Source of the DNA: Chara braunii
Lineage: Eukaryota > Streptophyta > Charophyceae > Charales > Characeae
Direction of reading: 5' to 3'
NCBI GenBank assembly: GCA_003427395.1
Contig: BFEA01000332.1
Span: 1,832,213 to 1,857,212, forward strand
DNA: 25,000 bases
In this document: positions 18,551-25,000 of the stretch, in pieces
How positions within the stretch are numbered: the stretch's first letter is position 1
Layout of the letters: every line of letters starts with the position of its first letter
Made by a program: the position numbers and the translations under genes
Notes under the pieces: generated by a model
Database searches by the model: none
Told to the model about the DNA's origin: nothing
Seen by the model: only the letters and a program-made list of their open reading frames with translations

Positions 18551-19659
18551 CGGTGTCGTACCACTGGCAAGTACCCTTACAAGGGTATTTGGCATGTCTT
18601 CTGCAAGTCACGTGAGCGTGGCTTCGCCCGTCTAACAGCGGGCGCGCGAGAGAGAGCTTTGGTCCTAGTCAGGGTGAGCGGCGCGCGCGAGGTATTAACG
18701 GCACGACGCAACCCTGCACAGTCTGGGTGTGCGCATCGTCCTGGGCCAGCGGGACACGCGGCGTTCATTTTTATTTTTTATAGTTGTATTTTTAGCCTTT
18801 GGCACTTCTCATAATCTGGACGTAATGCCGGACCTAATGGCCGTGCCTCCTTTCCGTTGACTTACGGGTGCGGGCAAAAAATACTTACCTTAACTATTTT
18901 GAGGCGCGGGCCAGGGAGTTCAACGTGCGTACGAGCCGGTGGGAAATCAGCCCGCGAGGCGGAAAGAAGCCGCATGGGGCCAGTTGTGGATATATGGCCG
19001 GTCACTGGCGGTCCAATGCGAGAGGTTTGAGTGGGGGCAGGCCCGTTGAGACCAGAAGGCGGGGTATTAGGCCCCGACAAGGGTCCGACGAGCTGTGCCA
19101 GAAGGCCGCCGTCCCCCATGCTGAGGTCCCGGTATGTTGCACGTCGTGACGGGTCGCGGTGCGTTGTGGTTCCGCTGGGTTTAGGTTGTAGGTTGTGAAG
19201 GCTATCGTCCTTGGTCCCTCGGGTTTTGCCTACAGCAACAGGGGCTGTCGGGCAGTGGAAAAAGGAAGGGGGGTGTTCCCTTTGCGGCAACGTGCACAGG
19301 TGGGGGTTGTCGGTCCGCCCCAGCGCGTCGGATGCGTGGTGCATTCGCTTCTCTCTTTTGTTGGTGCAGAGATAAGGCGGGGCACTTCGCTTTCGATACG
19401 GTTTTTTTTTTTTTGGCAAGTGGTGGTATCCGACTGTGGGCCAAGGCGACCAGTAGCTCGTTGCGCGCACCGCTGTTCGTAGAGTGTGGCTATCTGATAA
19501 TCCCGCGAATGCTGGTCGCGGCCGAGTGACGGGGCAGTAGGGGAAAGTGGGGACGGTGGAACGAACCTGGACGGATGTCGGCGCCGGATGCATGCGCAGG
19601 CAGCGGGCAGATAGTGCAGCAGGGCGGCGTGTGCTAGAGGAAAGGCTGACCGACACTAA
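18551..19659. other. GC-rich noncoding stretch with small hairpins
   Basis: Two hairpins are clear: TACCCTT/AAGGGTA (18572-18578/18581-18587, 2-base loop) and GCCCG/CGGGC (18626-18630/18639-18643). A T12 run lies near 19401. The 285-residue minus-strand frame at 18862-19719 is rich in Pro, Arg, Ser and Thr, crosses the end of the downstream transposon and looks like a GC-driven open frame. Confidence 0.45.
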
Positions 19660-20775
19660 GAGGCTCGCCACACAAGCTGTCAAAAACCGAGTTTTTGACA
19701 GTTTTGCATCGCCACACATACTGTCGACGGAATTTGTTTCAGAATTTTTTCGACATGTGTCAGGTTTGTGGTTTCGACAGCCGTGTTGAAACTCGAGTTT
19801 CCTCCTGCCTGCAGCTCAAGGACGTTCGACAGTGCGCCGCCGACCTGTCGAGAAACGCCTCCCATTTCCCATTGTCAGGGCCAAATCCCTGACAGGCGTG
19901 TCGTTTTTGTCCTTGTGTGAAGTCGCGTCGTCGAAAGTGGCTGTCGAAAACCGAGTCGACTTCTTGTTTCGGTTGGTCCCTTCGCGGTGGCCCGCTTGCG
20001 CGCACGCGGGGTGGAGCAGCGCACAGCAGGGCAGGGGCTCGGTAACAGGCCGAATTGGAAATGTGGTTCTGGCCCACTTCTGGCGGTCTATTCATCTCAT
20101 TTTTGTTGCCCATGCTTGGCAGTCCTCGCGGACTGGGCGGGCCGGCGGAGCCTTGCGCGGCATGTTTTTTTTTTTTTTTCTTTTCGAAGTTTCCCTCCCG
20201 ATGGTAGACAGGGACGAATCTTCCGCAGCAACATGGCCACGTACACCGCCGGACTTGGGCAGGGCTGGCTGGTGTGGCGCCATGGCACGAGCTGTCTGCA
20301 AGCACCACGCACCGTTTTGATACCAGTTTTCGAGGCAGATACAGGGAAAACGATGCCCGCCGGCCCTGCCCCTTGTCCCCGCTCCCTCTCCGCTTCGACG
20401 CCGGGCCTGTCCAGGAGGGGCATTGCACTCGCGACCCCATTTCCGACTTCTCGGGCAAAGTACATGGAAAATTCAAGTCCCCACAGGCCACGAAAAACTG
20501 CCCGCCGCCCCTGCCCTTCCATCCGCCGGGGTTCCGCCGATGCGCCGCGCGGAACCGGTTCCACAAGGCCAAACGCGCCAGCGTAACAACTCCCGACAGG
20601 CGACCTCCGTCGCCACACAGCACCTGTCGAAAGTGCTCTTCACGTCTTTCGACAGCCTCGCCCCTCGACAGGCTGTGTGGCGAAGAGGGGGGAAACTGTC
20701 GACCGATGGCCTGTCGAAAAATTTCTGACACCTGTCCAAAATTTTTGACATTCGACAGCTTGTGTGGCGAGCCTC
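19660..20775. mobile_element. Non-autonomous DNA transposon with 22-bp TIRs and TAA target duplication
   Basis: The left end at 19660-19681 contains CTCGCCACACAAGCTGTC, and the right end at 20754-20775 is its exact reverse complement over 22 bp. TAA flanks both ends directly (19657-19659 and 20776-20778). The CGCCACACA-CTGTCGA motif is repeated inside each end, at 19710-19728, 20611-20630 and 20666-20682 (inverted). Many CTGTCGA or TCGACAG words lie subterminally, as expected for transposase binding sites. The perfect CTGTCAAAAA/TTTTTGACAG hairpin (19677-19701) overlaps the left end. A 3-bp TAA duplication suits PIF/Harbinger or CACTA-type elements; I lean to a Harbinger-like MITE relative. 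No transposase motif is visible in the GC-rich interior, which has a T run near 20166. Confidence 0.85.
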
Positions 20776-20778
20776 TAA

Positions 20779-21152
20779 GGCAGCGGGGAGGGCTGCTGCA
20801 GCGGGCACTGTTGGACCAGCGGAGAAGGGAGCCAGAGGGGGCAGCGGGCGCTAGCATCAGGGAGAAAGGAGCCAGGAGAGGAGAAGGAATCCGGACCACG
20901 TACTGTGCCGGGTGCAGGCAGGTAAGGACGAGCGGTCGGGCATTGTTAGGCAGGTAGTGGGCGAGGTGCAGTGGAAGAAGATAGGCGGTGGGAAAGTGCA
21001 GAAGGATGGAAGAAAGCGACGGATACGGAGGCAAAAAAAGGAAAAGCAAAAAAAAGAAAAAAAAGGGGGGTGAACCGGGACCGGATTCTGCGCAGGATGC
21101 ATACGGACGGGGGAGAAAGCAACGATATGGAAGAAAGCGGGCATGGCGAAGG
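20779..21152. other. Purine-rich noncoding stretch
   Basis: It is G- and A-rich and contains A-rich runs near 21050. The resulting open frames on both strands are low-complexity and not credible as genes. Confidence 0.5.
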
Positions 21153-21196
21153 GATGAGCTTATAACTCATGAGCTTTCATGAGCTTATAGCTCATC
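21153..21196. repeat. Tandem pair of ATGAGCT palindromes
   Basis: ATGAGCTTATAACTCAT is followed by ATGAGCTTATAGCTCAT (21179-21195). The second pairs perfectly over 7 bp, the first over 5. Together they also form a larger imperfect palindrome across 21153-21196. Confidence 0.6.
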
Positions 21197-21219
21197 CGTT
21201 CCTCACCAGTTTCTACTGG

Positions 21220-21770
21220 GGAAAGGTGCTAGATGGGGGTTTTTAGGCAAGGCGAGTCCAATGGTGAGTGCAGAACGACGAATGGTGAAGTGTAGCAGGA
21301 GGTAGGAAGGAAAGGCCACGTGCGGGCGATGGTAGGAGCGAGCGGAAGCAGAAAGAGGAAAAGTCGTAGCCCACTCGATTTTCCATGAAATCGGCAGAGT
21401 GGGGATGTAAATTGGGGGTTTCGAGGCAGCGCGAGGCGGATGGTGAGGTCAGAATAAGTGATAGGTTAGTAAAATTAGAGTTAGATAAAGAAGAGAGTGC
21501 GCGAAGTTATGGCAGGAAGGGAGAAGAAGAAGGAAAAACAAACATTTCCATGCTCATTTATGGATGAAATTTGGCAAGAAGAGAGGCGTTTCCATAGGTT
21601 TTTGGGTGGGCCAGACCAATGACGGTGTTAGTTTTAGAAGTAAGGGAGTAGAAAGAGAGTTAGTAGAGAAAGGTAAGACTTAGTGCGCTGAAGCTTCGAG
21701 GCAGGAAGGGAGACTTGGAGTGACGACATACCTTCCCAATTTCTGAGGGAAGATTCATTTCGTTTAACAC
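21220..21770. repeat. Three strongly diverged units of about 190 bp
   Basis: Each unit seems to open with a GGGTTTTT- or GGGTTTC-like start, a GAGGC- or GCGAG-type stretch and an AATGGTGAG-like piece. A purine-rich run follows, then a hairpin: CCCACTC/GAGTGGG with CGATTT/AAATCG inside (21370-21403); CCAT/ATGG (near 21548-21565); and CCTTCCC with GGGAAG (near 21732-21751). Similarity is low, so the repeat reading is tentative. Confidence 0.35.
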
Positions 21771-23640
21771 GTTTGGTGAGTGTCGGAGGGTCGTCGGAAA
21801 GTTGTGCACGTTGATTGCCTTCTCCGCTGATCGTGACGATCCTCTTCGTTCAGGACTCAATTGTTAATACACGAGGTCGTTGCCTCCAGCCCGGCGGTGT
21901 TTGAACGTAAAAATTATGACTAAAATTAGGCCTGTTCGTCATACTCGCCGGTCCGCTCGATGAGGGCGTCATGCCACACGACATACTTATCGGGTATCGG
22001 GGTGACTGCAGCTAGTGACCGATGCATCTGGCATGCTCCGCGGCAGATTCATTCGGGTTTGGCTCACTCTGATGATGGAAGGAGCAGCGGGAGACGAACT
22101 GCGAGGGTACCGGCTTACCTGATTAGCCGGTGTGCTGTGTATCCCAGCGAGCAGGACAACGGAGTAAGAGTTTTGCTGATTGCTGTTCATCCTGCCCTCG
22201 GCCTTTCGTCTCCCACCGCACCTGGTTGGGCCCTGCTACACGGCCAGGTGTGTTGCTAAAGAAGGGTACTAGATGGAGTGAGTATAGAGAGAGAGTGCCT
22301 GACTGTCCTTTTGTCAGAGATCCCGATTCGCAGCTGCGCCCGTAGTACCAGCTACTCCGCCCAGTCGGGCTAGCGTCGTTCGGTCTCTTTGAAGTCACCG
22401 CCACTTTGATTGGACGCAGCAGCAAGAGTTAGCGGTAGTGGAAGACTTACCAGCGGAGTGAGCTGTTGCCGTCCCGACGTGTGGAAGCAAAGCGGAGTAG
22501 GTGGCAAAGTCACGAACTGCCACTAGTAGGGGCTGGGTCTATCCCATCGGAACAAAGAAGGTGGGGACTCACCTGTCGGTAAGTTTGTTGGCTGCCCGTT
22601 GTGCGGTAGGAGTAAAAAACGAGCCACGAGCTAGGAACGGCGCATTCCGTGCCTTCTGAAGAGTGAGTTCGTGTCGATTCTGCTCGACTGATCAGTCGAA
22701 GTGGCGGAGCCATGAGGTTGGGGAGTTACCTGTTGGTCGGTGCCTTTGCTGCAGACTGAGTTAACGGTGGAGTGACGACGGGGCTTGACCACTTACCGGT
22801 GGGTGCGAACAAAACAAGGTGGACTGCAGACTAGATGTTTACCTGGCCTCGGCTGAACTTAGCTCAACTGATATCCGGGTGTACTTTGTTTGCGGCTACA
22901 TGGAGGTCTTTCTGCGTCCCGTGACTCTCATTGCTATAAGATCCCCTACCGAGCTTTACTCGCCCAAAAGGACTGGTTCTGACTCTATTTGCGGCAACAA
23001 CGGTTTCCATGAGCTCGGAGTTTACCGCTATTGGGTATCTAGCTGTTATTGTGAAGTGGCCACTCCTTTTACTGAACTCGGACGTTGTCATGTTGCGCCT
23101 CAGACTTGAGGGATTGTAGCGTGACTGCGGTCTTGTACACTTGTTCGGTTTGCGGGATTGCTGCCTCTTGACTAGCAGCTGGGTATTGAGCCGTTGGACA
23201 CCTAGGGCGTTATTGGTGGAGCTGTACGAGCAGACTGTGTAAGCTGCAGCTGCGTTTTGGCCATCATTGCGGGACCCTCAGGAGACTGAAGATTACAAGG
23301 CCCTCTCCTGGGAGTTGAGTCTGTCCCTCTCTTATATCTCGACCGTCTAAAACCCCTCATTCTGTCTTTCTTAATCTTAGTCTAGTCCTAATCTGAGAGG
23401 AAGGCGGTAGGCGGGATTGCAACCTGTAGGACCGCAACAAGACTCTGTGGGGAGTCTGCCCACCGATTGCGGGAGCCCTGCCGGAACCTAGGCGAGGTTC
23501 TGGAGGCAGGGAACTATCAGGTATATATTCGTCTGTCTGTATGACCCCACTATACCCATTGTTGACTATGTCCCTGTAGTTTGACTGATGTATGCATGAG
23601 ATTGCCCTTATGATCTTGCCTTCTTTCAGGATATAATTAG
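21771..23640. repeat. Hairpin-rich noncoding region
   Basis: I find no gene. Palindromic structures: ACCGGCT/AGCCGGT (22109-22115/22125-22131), CACCTGG/CCAGGTG (22219-22225/22244-22250), GTGGCA/TGCCAC (22500-22505/22518-22523), a perfect 14-bp palindrome CGACTGATCAGTCG (22685-22698), and CCCTGCC plus GAACCT (23476-23489) against AGGTTC plus GGCAGGG (23495-23511). TTACCTG- or CTTACC-type words recur about every 100 bases between 22110 and 22830, hinting at an old tandem repeat. Frames such as 22819-23109 show no domain. Confidence 0.5.
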
Positions 23641-23715
23641 ATTGAATGGAAGGAATGCATGAGAGTAAAGTTTAAGTTTCATCTTCATTTTTGGTTGAAA
23701 GCAGACTAAGGGGTG

Positions 23716-24300
23716 AATAGGGGGAAGGTGGGAAGAAGGCAGACTGCATCCGTTTTATCGGGTCAACCAAGGACTGGGCATTGTTTCTAAGCTGAATGGC
23801 CCAGGGCTATGTTTATTTGGTTGTTTTTTTAAGGGTCAGGCATTATTTCAAAGTTGAATGGCCTGGTTGCCATGTTAACTTTATGAGGGTTGCCTAATGT
23901 GAAGGTTTTTTTTTTGTTTTGTTCTGAGGGAGGATTGCGGTATAAGCCTGAGCATTGTTTCTAAGTTGAATGGCTTAGCCTTAAAACCACGCACATAAGT
24001 ACAACCTGAGTATAAAAGAAAGTATTTTACTTATATTTGCATGTGAACTGGCAGTTGGGCATTGTTTCCAAGCCGAATGGTCCAGCGCTATGCCATATCA
24101 CTAAGAAGAGAAGGAAAAATACAGAGTATAATTGAAAATAATATGGGCAAGTTGAACATTGTTTCCAAGCCGAATGGTTCAGTCCCCTGCCCATATTTTC
24201 ATTTCCTTTGAGAACAAAGTCAGAAAGTTAGTAAATTTTGGATATTAAACAGTTTAGGGCGACTAGAATGGTCTAGTCACATGCCCAAAGAAGAGAGAAG
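23716..24300. repeat. Hairpin-array element, copy B
   Basis: It starts with a purine-rich header and GGGTCAACC like copy A; the first hairpin stands 58 bases in, against 59 in A. The apex here is CATTGTTTCTAAGTTGAATG. Arms: 23774-23782/23795-23804 (CTGGGCATT), 23837-23844/23857-23865 (CAGGC/GCCTG), 23948-23953/23973-23978 (CTGAGC/GCTTAG), TGGGC/GTCCA inside TGGCA/TGCCA (24049-24095), and TGAAC/GTTCA inside AATATGGGC/GCCCATATT (24140-24197). The last has lost its apex and reads GACTAGA/TCTAGTC (24261-24267/24272-24278) inside GGGC/GCCC. The last four align by flanking sequence with the hairpins at 341, 449, 544 and 655 in copy A. Confidence 0.8.
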
Positions 24301-25000
24301 TAGTTGTGCAACCTGTTTGTGTATATCTTAAGGCACGTTGTCAGGCGGCCACAAGTAGTGCGCCGCCTGAAAATGGCAGTTTTGGGACTTAGGCTCAAGG
24401 GTGAGTCCGTGTTTTTACGGTACTTTGGTCTGACCGGGCAGCACAAATTATAAGAACTCAGGGTGTCCCTGATTTTGGGCGCACTGGATCTTAAGAGTAA
24501 CCCTCAAAGATGGCGAGATGGATGGCCACCCCCGACGCATCTAGGGACTGTCAATTCTGGCCGTCCAGAGGGTTAGATTCGGATTGGCCTGCCGCGGAAA
24601 GGGATCGGGGAAACTGACCTCGCCGCAACATTTTGGCGGCAGACGCCCGGGGCCGAAATGAGGCCTCAAAATATTGTCTATTTTAGTACCATAATTAAAA
24701 ATAAAAAAAACAGATTAAGACCAGGAGGGGAACAGAGAAAAATACAATATTCCTTATTTTCTTCATTTTTCACTACATTTAATCTTAGGGGGANTTCCCT
24801 TTTTACTTTATGTTTCCGATAATGAAATTAAAAACATAGAAAAAGATTAAAAATGGTAAAAGGGAAAAGAAACAAAACGAAATCGGTTATTTATTTATAT
24901 TTTTCTTGGAATTTAATTTTGACGAACCTACGGTTAATTTATTATTTCCAACGGCAGAATTAAGGAAAGAGAAGAATGATGAAAAATGATGAAAAGGGAC
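24301..25000. other. Noncoding tail with one strong hairpin
   Basis: TCAGGCGGC (24341-24349) pairs perfectly with GCCGCCTGA (24362-24370). TCAGGG/CCCTGA near 24460 and GCCGC/GCGGC near 24622 are smaller. From about 24670 the sequence is AT-rich with an N at 24794. I see no gene. Confidence 0.5.

Noticed and set aside
19654-19664. CACTA-type terminus at the left end of the transposon
   Set aside because: CACTAA does precede the left end, but the right end lacks the complementary TAGTG. The TAA is better explained as the target duplication.
18862-19719. 285-residue minus-strand open frame
   Set aside because: It is rich in Pro, Ser, Arg and Thr with no motif and overlaps the left TIR. Likely a chance frame in GC-rich sequence.
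20274-20957. 227-residue plus-strand open frame in the transposon
   Set aside because: It also crosses the right TIR into flanking DNA and shows no transposase motif.
19760-21049. 429-residue minus-strand open frame
   Set aside because: It starts outside the transposon, crosses its right TIR and runs through low-complexity purine-rich DNA. It has no domain; GC-rich composition explains the openness.

Overview
This window looks like intergenic, repeat-dominated DNA from a large eukaryotic nuclear genome. A plant-lineage genome is my best guess, possibly a streptophyte alga such as Chara; a basidiomycete-type fungus cannot be excluded, because the retroelement reverse transcriptase is of a type I associate with both. 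Evidence for a eukaryote is a decayed Ty3/Gypsy retrotransposon, tRNA-like Pol III promoter boxes in dispersed repeats, long T runs and very low coding density. I see no intact protein gene. The assembly is short-read based: it has Ns at 2-11 and 24794, and an uncut Nextera mate-pair junction adapter at 5539-5576.

Layout. Bases 12-1290 and 23716-24300 are two diverged, same-orientation copies of one element made of serial hairpins around a TAAGTT-containing apex. Bases 1675-1785 and 6150-6365 share a GCGCTGCCGAAATTT motif. Bases 3109-3789, 9506-10000 and 18240-18550 are copies or parts of one dispersed repeat with tRNA-like boxes. Bases 3970-6130 hold some 25 hairpins with unrelated stems, interrupted by the adapter artefact. 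Bases 7650-8738 hold a broken hypothetical reading frame. Bases 10196-16308 are a Ty3/Gypsy element in the order gag, protease, RT, RNase H, integrase; it carries about 17 in-frame stops and two frameshifts. Bases 17340-17850 and 21150-23640 contain more hairpins. Bases 19660-20775 are a 1.1-kb non-autonomous DNA transposon with 22-bp terminal inverted repeats and a TAA target duplication.

The most unusual signal is secondary structure. In the two end arrays, hairpins at matching positions keep pairing although both arms have changed: GAGC/GCTC in copy A is GAAC/GTTC in copy B, and CCCT/AGGG is CATT/AATG. The 4-6 kb block has many perfect stems of 7-11 bp with unrelated sequences. This suggests either selection on a folded RNA or a mutational process that makes or repairs palindromes. 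I cannot tell which from one window.
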